A stretch of DNA of 64,000 nt, from NCBI RefSeq assembly GCF_000003815.2, contig NC_049987.1, positions 21,710,187 through 21,774,186 on the forward strand, in the 5' to 3' direction. Made by a program: the position numbers and the translations under genes. This document shows, in pieces, positions 32,686 through 45,800 of the stretch (position 1 is the stretch's first letter; each line of letters begins with the position of its first letter). Under the pieces are notes generated by a model, which was not told the DNA's origin, did no database searches, and saw only the letters and a list, made by a program, of their open reading frames with translations. The DNA comes from Branchiostoma floridae (Eukaryota; Chordata; Leptocardii; Amphioxiformes; Branchiostomatidae).

Positions 32686-33310
32686 TACATGTACATAAGT
32701 GTCATTATCTAAGTCTAATTTCCAAAACTAAGACCATAACCATCTCAGTCAACTTTGGACAATGTGAGGAGGCATTTATTGTGTGGTACAGACAGAGAGG
32801 CCATCTATGTTGTCAGAAACATCAACATTTGCTGATACATGTACATAAGTGCCATTATCTAAGTCTAATTTCCAAAACTAAGACCATAACCATCTCAGTC
32901 AACTCTAGACATCGTGAGGAGGCATGTATTGTGTGGTACAGACAGGGACACATGTTGTTGGGAACATCAACAGTTGCTGATGCATTTTTTTCTAAAGTTG
33001 TATTGAATAATATAAACCTTGGGACATTTTGGGGAGGAACATGATGTGGTACAGACGGAAAGGCCATCCATATTATTAGGAACATCAACATTTGCTGATA
33101 AATTAGTGCCATTTTTCTAAGTTGAACATGTATATCCGCCCACCTTAAACCTCTGCCTGAAGAATATTGAGTAATATAACCATCTCAGTCACCTCTGCAC
33201 ATATGTAACATGGCGTTTGGTACAGAGGAAGAGGGCATCTACATAATCATGAACATCGACATTTGCTGATACATACAAATGTACGTGCCATTTTTCTACT
33301 GTTGCATTGA
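32595..33310 (+). repeat. Tandem copies of the NUP43 terminal exon and 3' UTR
   Basis: A unit of about 150 bases (GTGGTACAGACGGAGAGGCC, an AACATCAACATTTGCTGATA stop region, then a TAAGTCTAATTTCCAAAACT UTR block) is repeated about five times with growing divergence to the right. The first unit is the real coding end of NUP43; the others lie in or beyond its 3' UTR. Several keep the TGA-containing end of the frame. Confidence 0.9.
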
Positions 33311-34051
33311 CCGTGTCCAGAACTGTTTAGGAGATAGGTGTCTATAAGATATTAGAATATCTACTGTTCTAGTGTACATGTATTAGTTTAATACATATGA
33401 ATGTGTATTACTTGTACATGATGTTTGTATAACTTAAATAATAAATTCTTATATCTGATGCTAAATAGCCTGCTTTATATTTTCTTTCTATTGTGTCTTA
33501 TAACATATATAACCCAGTGCTTTTGGTACCATCTATTTTGTATGTTGATGAAAGTTATACAGCCAGGTAAATAATATTCAAATACAATTAAGTCTCTACA
33601 ACGGAATGAAAAAACAGAGATTTACTTTCGGACGTTTCAAGTGACAGCCATCACTCTTTCGGCCCCGTTATTTCTAATATGTATGTGCATACAATGCAAT
33701 GTACAGATTGATCGATAAGCCATGTGAAGTACGAAAACACTTGGGCAGAAACATCCTGATTGGCAGCGCAGGGAGCCGAACTGTCTGACATTCATTTGTT
33801 GGAAATAGAAAAAAAAACATTTCCAAGACCACTGCACCTGTTTCAAATAAGCAGTCTATTACCAGCTTATGCATTTTGTATTTAATTTGTACACTTTTGT
33901 ATTGTAGTCATCTCTGTCGCTTAGGTTTCTTTTTGCGTAGACAAGTGTCATATATAGACTGACTGACAGGGAGACAGACTTGTCCAGATGACCTTTCATG
34001 CTTGTCCAGAAAATGATTTTAAAAAGTGCGCACTAACTTGCTAGCGCTCTG

Positions 34052-34570
34052 TCCAGTGTCCGGTCTGCTTCAACACCTCAAATGGCTCAAACATCGGGCA
34101 ACAACCTTGTATGGCGCTCTGGTACATTGTTTATGCATTTATGAATAAAAAAAAATGCAGCAAGCCCTTAGTATATATCAGTTATTTCGAGTTAATAAGC
34201 CGGTTTCAAGATAGAAGCAATTTCTGGTCGCCATATCGGATAGTCTGTGTCTGCATGGAGAAGTTTTCGATACCTTCTTCAGTCCACAACCGACAGTGAT
34301 ATAAAACTGTGGACGTTTTTAAGGGGCTCATAGAATAACACAATTCTATCAGTCAACTTATACTTGTATACAAAGTATTTTTCAGCCTCAAATTGCTTCA
34401 ATCTTGAAACCAGCTGACTAACTCCAAACAACTGGTACATAAATAGTTGCATTTTTTTATTCATAAATGCATAAACAATGTATCCAGAGCGCCACACGAG
34501 GTTGTTGCCCCATGTACACTGCATATATTAGAGTCATTTGAGGTGTTTAAGCAGACCCTCCAGTGCCTGC
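34052..34570. mobile_element. Large foldback element (about 520 bp)
   Basis: Inverted arms of about 150-180 bases. Left: CGGTCTGCTTCAACACCTCA, CAACAACCTTGTATGGCGCT and TTTATGCATTTATGAATAAA. The reverse complements of these occur in order at 34420-34570. The arms have diverged by several indels. No transposase frame is present. Confidence 0.85.
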
Positions 34571-34972
34571 TTTCTGACTCCCTCCCAAATGCATCCCAAC
34601 TCCTCTAAGATCCGTATAACTGTTTCATTCCCGATCATTTGCTGTAAACCGAGGCTAAAATAGAGCCAAATGTACTAGAGTTACATGAGAAGGTTCAAGG
34701 TAGTGTATTTTCAAAAGATCTGAGGATATTTACAGTTTGAATCTTGGTTCCTGGTGGAAAAGACTTCAAAGGTAAATTTGCTTCTATAAATGTTATAGCT
34801 AACAAAACATCATTTACCTCTGTCTAAATGTCCAACAGATCAATGATTAGTGGAAAGACCGTTCGTGATTATGGGGGGATCGGGGTATATGTTTAAGTGC
34901 TGGCCGACAAGGAGAATTTGTCGCACACAGGACGTGGACTTTTTATGGTACGGCAACGGAAACTTCATTTAA

Positions 34973-35196
34973 AGGGCGCGGTCACATAGGTCCAACAATC
35001 GTCGTACGATTTTGATGCCATAGGATTTTCAAGCAGGTTGTGACAGAAGCAACCACCGACATGGATCCAAAACAGCATTTTGTGTAGCAAGACAGTGCAG
35101 GAGACGTACGTTTTTGTCTTCCAAAATACCCAAAGTTTGCGATCGTACGGCGATCGCACCACCTATAGTATATGTGATTGCGCCCCTGTCACATTT
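34973..35196. mobile_element. MITE with GGGCGCGGTCACATA-type ends
   Basis: Left end GGGCGCGGTCACATA pairs with the right end TATGTGATTGCGCCCC, about 220 bases apart, with CGATCGTACG-rich subterminal sequence. No clear target duplication. Confidence 0.55.
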
Positions 35197-35692
35197 GGTG
35201 AAAATCGATTGGACGACGATTCTGCGTCAATCGCCCGAGCCTCGCTTATAATTATAACTTTATTGCACAACAATTGTACAAGGTACAAAGCATGGCTTAT
35301 AAGTGACAGGTCCGGTATTCAGATGAAAAATTCGCGCAACCCTCTGTCGATCTTAAATATGGCCGATTTCCATCGATACGCCCGAAGATCGTGGATAATG
35401 TGACAAGGGAATACGGAAACTTCATTTCATGGAGTACTTCGTGCCTCGCGACGGACGAACGACGTTCATTTTAATAGATCCAATTTTGGAAACAAGAGAA
35501 CCACGGATGAATGTTCCAAAGTAAAACAAATTGTACGTAAGGTTATAACCAATAAGGCCGACATCCTAGTACGTGTGCGTTTTTGTAGATTTGATATAGA
35601 TTCTCTCTTCCTACCTCGCAAACAGGGACTTATTGATCTACCCCATCTTTTTGATGTACGTCCGAGTATGACAGGTTTTGTTGTACTGCCTC

Positions 35693-35850
35693 AAGCAGAG
35701 GTTTCGTAGGCTCCTGCATGTTTTTAATGTCTTCTACATGTTATGGTTTGGGTTTTGCTAGCGGATAGAAAGAAAACGTGACAACATAGAAAGCCTGACA
35801 AGAAAACGCATAAAATACGTCAAAAACAAGACGGACGCTAACCTCTGCTT
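35693..35850. mobile_element. MITE with AAGCAGAGGTT ends
   Basis: AAGCAGAGGTTTCG at the left pairs with CGCTAACCTCTGCTT at the right. The interior AAAACG/CGTTTT-rich sequence resembles that at 42594-42765. Confidence 0.6.
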
Positions 35851-36027
35851 GGGGAGTATGGTTGCCTATGGTTCGATTGGAGCAAGATGTTTTTCTTATG
35901 TATTTCAAGGAAAGCGGATAGCATCCACGAAACATGGACAATGCGGCAAGGTCGCGTTGTGGCAAGGTCGCGTTGTTGTTGCACTAGAGAGTGAGAATTT
36001 AATATCATCAGTAATGTGCGTATGAAT

Positions 36028-36470
36028 CATGTTTGATTGGCAGGTCTGAACGCGTCATGGCCAAGGCCCGGTGCCAGACAGGATTCGGTAGGAGGAGACT
36101 AGTGTGTCAAACAAGTGTTACCCGAGAGACAAATTAGTTATTCAAAATGGACAAAAAGCGCCAAAATATCCCACCATTTACTCGTCTTGACTCCCAAAGA
36201 TTTAATTAGGGCTTCACTTTTGCAAAGGACTTATAAAACATTGTGTCGTTTTCTTCTTCCTTCTTTCTTTTTGGTGACGAACTTGTCCGAGTCAAACCTC
36301 CCGCTGAAGTCAGCCCCAGCCCGCGCGGCCCAATCACGCGCGCTGATGGCAGCAGAGTGTGGGTGACATCAAACGTCTTTTACCGTCAGACACAAGCTAA
36401 TCCAGGTTAATTGACAGATATGAAGACGTCATAGCAGGCTCGATGCCAGACAGGATTCGCTACGTGGCAG
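36028..36470 (+). repeat. Duplicated motif upstream of the lectin gene
   Basis: The block with CGTCATGGCCAAGGCCCGGTGCCAGACAGGATTCG-like sequence (36047-36085) recurs at about 36425-36465 (GACGTCATAGCAGGCTCGAT then GCCAGACAGGATTCG). Both lie within 650 bases of the lectin start codon. Confidence 0.6.
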
Positions 36471-36693
36471 CCTTTGTTTTAACCAGGTCCCAAACCTCTG
36501 GTCCCAAACCTCTGGAGACTAGGCCCAGAAAACACCGGGAAAAGTTTCAGAACAGGAGGTTGTAGCCATTATCTTAAGTTTTCCACTCCAGAAACTTTCA
36601 TCCGCGTGTTTCTCCGACAACGACGGTACCAAAGAAGTCTACTGTGTCTACAGAAGTCGTGTAAAGGCGCTCACACAGTCGGTAAAAGCAGCG

Positions 36694-39600
36694 ATGTCCC
36701 GTCTTGCGGTCGGTGTTCTTGTTCTAGCGGCCGCCGGGCTATTGAGCCACCGCCCGGTCCTCGCAGACGATTCTCACGAAGAAGGCGATGCTCCTCACGA
36801 CGAAGAGGAGCACGGACACCAGCACATACACGGTGAGGGCCAAATAAGTTATGGTGCGTTTCCCGTAGATTGATCATACAGGGACCTGGCCAGGATTTTA
36901 TGTTAGCGTAATGGCGAGGTGGCGGAGAGACCAATCGGGGGACGGTGTGGAAAGGGCCCGGGGTCTTGGCCCTTCCACGGTGAGGAGATTTCGAAAATGC
37001 ACGGTGAAAAGTTGGCATTCTCAAGGCACCAATGAGTGGACTTGATTTGTTGTACACCACATGTAGTCTGAAGGATATTTTGGTCAGTTTGGAGGGTCAT
37101 AACAACATTTTTCATATTTAATCAGACATTGTTCCACATGTAAATACGGCAAGCAAAAGTGCCACTACGCCAGTTGAAAATAAGCGTGATGGTCCTCATT
37201 TAGCGCTATATATAGCGTGGTGGGTCGCAAATCATGGTGGCCCTATACGCCCGATGTGCACTAGCTAACACGTCGCGTCGAAGGAGGTTAGACACCCAGG
37301 GATATATCATAAGATGATGAGATAACGGCTCCTGACCTGCACAGATCTGTAGTCGGTCGGACGTGTCAGGTAGGAGCCACTAACGTTGGTCGATGACTCA
37401 GAAATATCTAGAGTCCACCTAGTACAAGTATAAACAAATACTGTAAAGTGATATATACAGGCGGGATGAGTCGCTAGCGGGAGGTCCGGTTGGCTGACAT
37501 GATCCGGACTGAATGTCAAAACAATGTTGTTGTTTTTAACGCCGATTTATGATTTATGTACAACAAGACGCAATTCAGCCTCTGGTTGCTTGACCCTTGT
37601 TTTACCAATAAACCATTCGATTTATCTATTCATTTATTGGGATCTCGCGATGCAATCAGACCCTTCGTAAGGTTGCGGTCACCGTACATCGTGCGATTGT
37701 CGGACGATTGCTAGCATAGCGCAACTTGGGGGGGGGGGGGGGGGGGGGTTGGCAGTTATGCTTGTGCCCTGTAACTTTAGCGGGTATGATAGATAAGTTA
37801 ATTGCAAAGTCGTGCCGTGAACTGATTGCAGGTAACATGAGAGATTCAAATAGTGTAAAAAAAAGTGTCTACTCTAGTCTTTGACTTTGACTTTATTCAG
37901 ATCCACTTTTAGCTATTACTCTAGACCCTGGGTTATCTGGACTCGACTTCTTTTTCGGAGACAGTGGAAGACGGAAGATCCCACCTGTCTTGCTGCACAA
38001 AAGGCTGTCTTAGATTCTTGTCGGTGGCTGGCCATGGTTCTGTTACAGTCTGCTCGTAAATCCTATAGCCTAAGGCATCAAAAGTGATGTGCATCGATCG
38101 CACAAAGCATGTGTAAAAAAAATTGCTGTGAAAAAAAAAGTAATTTCTGATAAGATAAGACGGGCGCGGTGCGGTCTACATACAACGAAGTAAGTCACCC
38201 TGACTTTCATTGGTAGGTCAGCTTAAGCTACTCTTACAAGTACAGTTTGGCTTGAATCTACTATATATGTTTGCCAGAATTTTGAAGACAGGAAAGTTCC
38301 AGTATATCCTGCATAATTTTCAGCTGGATGGGAGTAAAAGATCAATAAATGTAGGTAGCCTTCTACGCTGGCGTTCGGGGTACGGGCTATTTTCTATGGA
38401 AACATGTGGGTAATGTACGGAACAAACTTAGCCATATTAGAACTCGTAAGAGATAGAAACAGCACAGAAAAGTAACCAAAGTCATAGAAAACAGCCTTTT
38501 TGTATGGTTTCTCATTGGCTAGAACAATCTCAATTTGTATGACGTCATGACGAGTGCCACGTAGACTATAGCTTCCAATTCGGGAACTTCTTCCTAGACG
38601 CAGAGTGCGCCGTCTTACACTCTTCTCGATAATTGTGTACATACTTGAAATGTCAAGTTGGGGAGAGAATGAAGCGTTCGCGCTGGTTTTGAGTTCGCGG
38701 TTGAAGGAAAGGGACAGGAAGGCAGGCAGAAGACAGAACGAGCATGTTTGAGATGTTTTTAAACGTTCGCCACAAAGAGGTTTCCGAGAAATTGCAGCAT
38801 TTGCAGTACGATCAGATCTTTATCCAGTTCATACAAACAATATGCTGTGAATCAATTTTTGTCGGGATGATTCATTTAGAGGTATGCAGGAGGGCAATGG
38901 ATGTGTATGCGGTTGTGTAGTACAGTGACAGTACGATAGAAACGCATTTTCACGGCGCCAGGACTTTGCGCCTATGGAGGTCCTCGCAACGCAAAAAAAA
39001 ATACAAAAATAGAAACACTTCCAACATTTTAAGACTTGCTTTTAGTTGCTACAAATTCAAAGTCCACTTTTCTTAGAATTCAGAATACCCATTAAGTTAG
39101 GAAAAGTACGACGTGCTTGACCACACTACCTAACATCTGTTCTCACCCCTCTTTGCTGTTTTTGTTTTCGTCTTTTTTGTTTTTTTAAGAATGTCCGGAG
39201 GGTTACGAAGAGTTCGAAGGGTATTGTTACTACTTCTCGGACACGACGGCGACTTTCTCCGAGGCCGCCGCTCAGTGCGAGGCGATGGACGGCCGCCTGG
39301 CCGCGCCCGACTGTCATGACGAGCACGCTGCCGAGTTCTTCTACAGAGCAGTGTGAGTTTTAGTTTTGTATACAGAACGGTGTGATTTTTAGTTCTTTTA
39401 CAGAACAGTGTGAGTGGAGTTCTGAGTTATTTTACAGAACAACGTGAATGGAGTTTTGGGTTCTATTTACAGAACAGTTTGAGTGGAGTTTTAAGTTCTT
39501 CTACAGAACAGTGTGAGTGGAGCTTTCAGTTCTTCTGAAGAAGTGTGTGATTTTAGTTCCTCTACAGAAGTGTGAGTGGATTTTTTTGTTCTTTTACAGA

Positions 39601-42600
39601 ACGGTGTGAGTGGAGTTTTGTGTTCTTCTACAGAACAGTGTGAGTGGCGTTTTGAGTTCCTCTACAGAACAGTGTGAGTGGCGTTTTGAGTTCCTCTACA
39701 GAACAGTGTGAGTGGAGTTTTGTGTTCTTCTACAGAACAATGTGAATGGAGTTCTGAGTTCTTTTACAGAACAACGTGAATGAAGTTTTGGGTTCTATTT
39801 ACAGAACAGTTTGAGTGGAGTTTTAAGTTCTTCTACAGAACAGTGTGAGTGGAGCTTTCAGTTCTCCTGAAGAAGTGTGTGATTTTAGTTCTTCTATAGA
39901 AGTGTGAGTGGATTTTTTAGTTCTTTTACAGAACGGCGTGAGTGGAGTTTTGTGTTCTTCTACAGAAGTTTGAATGGAGGTTTTAGTTCTACAGAGCAGT
40001 GTGGGTGACCTTTTGAGTTTTTTCACAGATCGAGGAGATGCTAATATTAGTACTGTACTATTTACATGAACTCTTTTGTGTTTACTATCTTGTCACTCAA
40101 GTCCGGCCAAGCAACTATAAATATAAATAAATGAAAGGTTACTAGCGGACAACGCTCGTTCAAGACAGAACAATGTTCGATTATTTGTTTGACCGTTCGT
40201 GATTTAATGCACATCCCTCTAGTTGTAACGTTACACCACTGCGTGGTCTTACAGGACGACATTAAACAACAGCTTGAGTTCTTTTACAGAACATTTTGAG
40301 TGCAGTTTTGAGTTCTTCTACAGAACATTTTGAGTGCAGTTTTGAGTTCTTCTACAGAACATTTTGAGTGCAGTTTTGAGTTCTTCTACAGAACAGTGTT
40401 TTTTTAAGTTTTAAGTTCTTCTCAACAGAGCAGTATGAGTTTATTTGTTCTACAGAACAGTGTGAGTGAAGTTTTGAGTTCTTCTTCAGAACTGTGTGAC
40501 TGGAGTTAATGTAACTACAAGAAACATAGTCATAGGCACGCACACATACGCGCGCGCGCACACACACACACACAGACACACAGATAGAGATAGAGAGAGA
40601 GCACAGAAACGCACACACACACAGAGGCACAAAACAAACAGAGAGAGAGAGAGAGAGAGAGAGGCACAGACAAACACACACATACACACAAACACACACA
40701 CACACAGGGTCCGTGAAACTGACACCTATTGACAGCGTTACAGACACAAGATATTAACAGTTAAACAGGATATGATCAATCAAGTGCCAGTTTTGTATCA
40801 ACTTTGCTGACGTGTAATTAGCCGGTTGTGTGTGTAAGATTAATGATGAAAAGTAACAGAACCATGTTTTTTTTTTAGCTTCAAACAATTTCCAAACAAA
40901 ACCCTAGCTTAAATTTTTTTTTTAATTTGTATATATGACATGGACCACCTTGACACTAGAAACAACAGATATAAACACCGGAAATTCTGCTGACGTATTA
41001 AGAAAAGCCCTCGGCTACGTAAAATCTACTTATTTCTTACACAGGACATAACCTAACTACACACCAGGTTTCATGACGATCCATCCATAGCTTCTTGAGT
41101 TATGCTGCTATAAACCACATACGTACATAGATATATACATGTACATACATACATACATGGATCGCAGCAGAATTTCATACACAATAGCAGATATGACATG
41201 CGTAACTATGTTATGAGTAGAAAAGGAACAAAAACCTGGAGAGCAAGGGAGAGGGAGAGATACGAGGGGTGATCAATAAGTTCTCGGCCTCGGCAAGAAA
41301 TAACAAGCATAACTCAGATTTTCAGGCACAACTTCACTCTTCTTTTTCTCCCCACTTACCTTCTAATTTAGGAAAAACGGATGCCTGGAACTGAAGTAAT
41401 GACTCCAATGATTTGAAATTTGGAGGATATTGATAAAAGACTTCATACTATGAAGTTGTGCCTGAAAATCTGAGTTGTGCTTGTTATTTCTTGGTGAGGC
41501 CGAAAACTTATTGATCACCCCTCGTACATACACATACACAGACACAGACACACGTAGAGAGGGGGAGGGGAAGAGAGAGGGAGAAAGACACACGGACACA
41601 CACAGAAGACACATACAGAGAAGCAGAAAGAGAAGGAGAAATATATAATTATATATTTAGAGAGAGAGACACGCAGACAGACACGTGCCAAAACAATACG
41701 TCCATTTTGCACTGAGGTAATAAAAACATACCACCCTTGGTTCCTCCCTTAGGGCGTGGATCAGTGCAGATACAGAGACAGACTGCGGCACAGGACAACC
41801 AATAGAGTTGAGTGACATGTTGTTGTTGCTTTTGTGATATCGAACTGTTACATCTAATGGACATGATCATATAAATTCTATATCTCTATGTTCCGTCCAC
41901 ACTGGTGATATAGTCCGGTCCGTTGGCATAGAGTTCTACGAAATGTGAACTAAGATGTCGCACAAACTCGTCACTTAAAATTTGTTACGACGCTGTAACT
42001 TTGAAAAGACCAGCCAACTTTAAAGTCTGTGCACAGAAAGATATTACATCAGTTGTAAATACATGATAATGATAAAGTTTATTGCAAATTCTTTCCCGTG
42101 GGCTATTTGCAGGTAACATGAGAGATTCAAATTGTGTAAAACAATATCACAAGTGTCTACTCTAGTCTAAAAGTAGTAAAAAGCTAACTTTTTCGCAGAC
42201 AATAGAAGACGAAATTTTAAGATTCCCACCTTTTCTATTATGTGTGGGTTTTGTGATGTTATAATCATGAATAACATTAACGATTTGACAAGCATGGAGA
42301 CTTTAGCGAACATTCCCATAGCCGTAAAGCTTTGAGGCTTATTCACCGTCGAGGTTGTCGTTCGAAGCAGATCAGTCTTTATTCGTCCTTCTCCACACAT
42401 TTCATCAGCCGAACTCTCTCCGTGGTGATGTGGTTGTTACAATAGACCGGTTGTTACCACAAACAGACAATGTTTATCTGTTTACGCTGATGTCACCACA
42501 AACAGACGATGTTTACATGTATCTGTTTACGCTGATGTCAATCACAAGCGTGGCGACGTGACGTCTGACGGTCAATTCCGCATATGCGTCACTCTCCAAG

Positions 42601-45600
42601 CAGAAGTTCGGCTCCGACTGTTTTTTTTTAACGTGTTTTAGGCGCTTTGTACTGTTTTCTTTATGTTGGCTGGAAGACATAGGGAAACAGTACAAAATAG
42701 ACTGTCCGGTAAAAACGCCTAAAGCACGTAAAAAAAAACGGCCAGAGCCAAACCTCTGCCTGGAGAAAGTACATTATATAATTATGTCACCTGTAGCTTA
42801 ACTCAACTGCTTTGATTAGGCCACAATGACCTGATTATATGGATGACATCCGAGTGCGCATCAATTTTCGTCCGCTTTAAGAAAACAAATTTGCGACCAT
42901 ACTGTGAATCGTACAGAGGAGGCGCAAAATGAACAAATCTATGCCAGAAATTGTAAAAAAAAAAAGAATATCATAAAGCGGATACTAATGTCAAAGTAGA
43001 AGATGTGATAAAAAAAGAATTCATCGTAGACTATACCATGTTCTTCGCGCTCAGCCATTTGGTCATCCTTCCTGACAACTTACATTTCATATCAAATAAT
43101 GAATGGAGGCAACTTAATTTTCGGTCCAATCTTTTTTTTTTTTGCAAACTCGCATCATCTATTGAGTGATTAGAGGATGTCATCTACATAATCAAATCAG
43201 CATGGCCTAAATCAGTCGTTTGAAGAATAGAGACATCAGTATTTTCTTTCTAACTTTTGTTGTTTCTACCCAGGTCCGAACTACCATTCATCTGTATGCA
43301 CGCACCAAGTAAGTACCACCGGAACATGCAGGATACACAAAAAAACTATAAATTATTATATTTCTCCAATTTCTGCTATTTCCTAGCGACCTATGGAGCT
43401 TGTAGCCTGGGTACCATTCGGAAAGTAGTTCACTCCGGCGTTTGATTATTATACACAGTCGCTTCCAGCTCTGACATTTATTATACACTACATATAGTCG
43501 ATCATAGTCGCTTCTCTGGTGGGTAGCATAAGCTAACATAGGAATCATTAGGAGCGACCATATACTACCCGGATGGTACCCAGGCTATGGAGCCATACGG
43601 ACCTCATACGTATACGGGCTTGAATATATACGCATTCAAGTCCGTGTGATGTCCGTATGAAAGTCGTAGCCTCTACTAGATTCTACAAGTCACTGGAAAA
43701 ATATTAGGAATTGGACAAATGTAGACAGGGACATGCCAGCTGGTCGCCAACCATGATCCTCGGCCAGCTAACCCTTCTGATTTGGCATGTTATCATTGTT
43801 ATGTGTCTATCTTTCTCCAATCTCCAGTAGCCATTGGATAGAAGCTGGTAGAGGCTATGAATTTAATACGGACTTCATACGGATTTGAATGTATACGCAC
43901 GTTTCTCCTGTACCTCCTCTTTAAAAAAATGGACCGTTCGGAACCAGTCCGTACCGGTTAGGAACCAGTCCGTTCCGGTTTAAGGAACCAGTCCGAACCG
44001 GTTAGGAACCAGTCCGTACCGGTTTAAGGAACCAGTCCGAACCGGTTAGGAGCCAGTCCGAACCGGTTAGGAGCCAGTCCGAACCGGTTAGGAGCCAGTC
44101 CGTACCGGTTTAGGAACGGACAGTTCGAACATGTAAGAATAATACCATTATCAACTGTACTCTTGACTGAACTACTGCAACCCATGGACCCTTTCTTTGA
44201 TTTCATCATCCTTTCGACTACATGACATCACAAACTAACCACACAGGATATCAGACGGTATGATTCACAGGAGAAGGGCCGGCACGTTCCGACCAGGAGT
44301 TGGCTTGCGCGCCAATGTTGACATGGCGGCCGCAGGTCCGGGTAGGCTCGGGACATGCCGACGATACAGCCGCACCTGGTTGTCTGTTAGGCCTGGGTCC
44401 CAATTCCCAACCAGGGGCCCGGCCGGGTAGCTTTCGGACCCGTAAAATACGATAAGAAAAGCAATAAAACACACAGAACGTAAAAAAAAAATTAGTCAGA
44501 ACCATAGATTCTTTATATTCCTTGATAAGCACAATTTTTCGCTTCCGCAAGCATCCCGGGCCCGTTTCAGAAATGGGACCTAAGCCGGGCAGTATGTGGG
44601 AACGAAAAGTGCCATATAGAAGAGAGAAAAAAAACACGTAAAACATGACAAAAATATAATGATTAGTCTTGAGCATAGCCTGACTAAATCGCGCTCCTAG
44701 CGGCCGGCCTTACAGTTGCCACCATCATAACCCCAGCCAGTGAGAGATTGTGTAAAAACAGGCTAGTCATGAGCACCATTTTTTTCACGTTTCTTGATAC
44801 AAATTGTATTTTTCATTATAAGCATTACTCGGGCGCAACGTTGTACTGCTTCTCTGACATAGGCCATTAAACACATATAAAGAAAGTTTCAAGCTATCTA
44901 ATGTAGAGGTCGATGCTAGATTTGATGACACAGTAGTGAATTCCATGAAGCGAAGAATGTCATCAAAGTCTCCCTTCTTTACCCGATCAAATATGGGCTG
45001 AGATTTGTAATGGTGCAAAAAAAGAAGAAAGCACCTCATCTTGGAGGTTGTCTATTTCTTGTTCTTTTCGGGGTCGGCACGCGTATTCGCACCGGTCGTC
45101 ATTTACTTTTATCGCCATATCAGCTAGACATTGATTTCTATCGTTACGGATATCAGACGCAAAGCTGTTTGTCAGCTGTCAATCAAACATGTAGACTACA
45201 CACCGGCGCAGTCTACACACAAGCACGGGGCGACTGGGGCATAGGTGATAGTCGGCGTATCGATCTGTACAGGTGTGACCGTGAGGTCGAATAGACGGAG
45301 TTTTATTGTGTGGTTAATGTTATTGGCTGTGTATAGTTATAGTCAATCTGACATCTAAACTACACACCGGCGGTTGTCTACACACAAGCATAGGGGGCCA
45401 CAGGGCGGCCCCACAACGGCAGCGGCAGGGATTATAGGCCATATCGATCTGCAAAATGTGAACGTACTTAAGGTCGAACGGACGAAGTTTTTATAGCGTT
45501 GTGTGTAGTTTTCGTGTAGCCTCTCTATGCTGTATTATCGATTCTTGTATTGTATTGTATTATTTTATTTGGCAGCTCCTTTCTTGTACCGACGTAGTTT

Positions 45601-45739
45601 CATTGCGTGTATGCAGTACATATATGTATTTCGTATCACATGGTTCTCAAAGCAATCCGGTAATACATCATGTGGTATGTTATTTATGCCCCCCCCCCCC
45701 AAAAAAAACACGCACACACACACATAAACACATACACGT

Positions 45740-45800
<61 letters not shown>

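Larger units (their letters stand above)
33560..36693. other. Intergenic region between NUP43 and the lectin gene
   Basis: No exon is recognisable. It holds foldback elements at 34052-34570, 34973-35196 and 35693-35850, an antisense LINE-like 3' tail near 35245-35300, and a repeated upstream motif near 36028-36090 and 36408-36470. The right end should contain the lectin promoter. Confidence 0.5.

Noticed and set aside
40352-40747. Cys/Val-rich frames on both strands
   Set aside because: They are translations of CA/GA microsatellite sequence.
43257-43445. Start of a separate gene at SELPFICMHAP
   Set aside because: The segment is a 35-base internal lectin exon with exact acceptor, donor and phases; the rest of the frame is intron.
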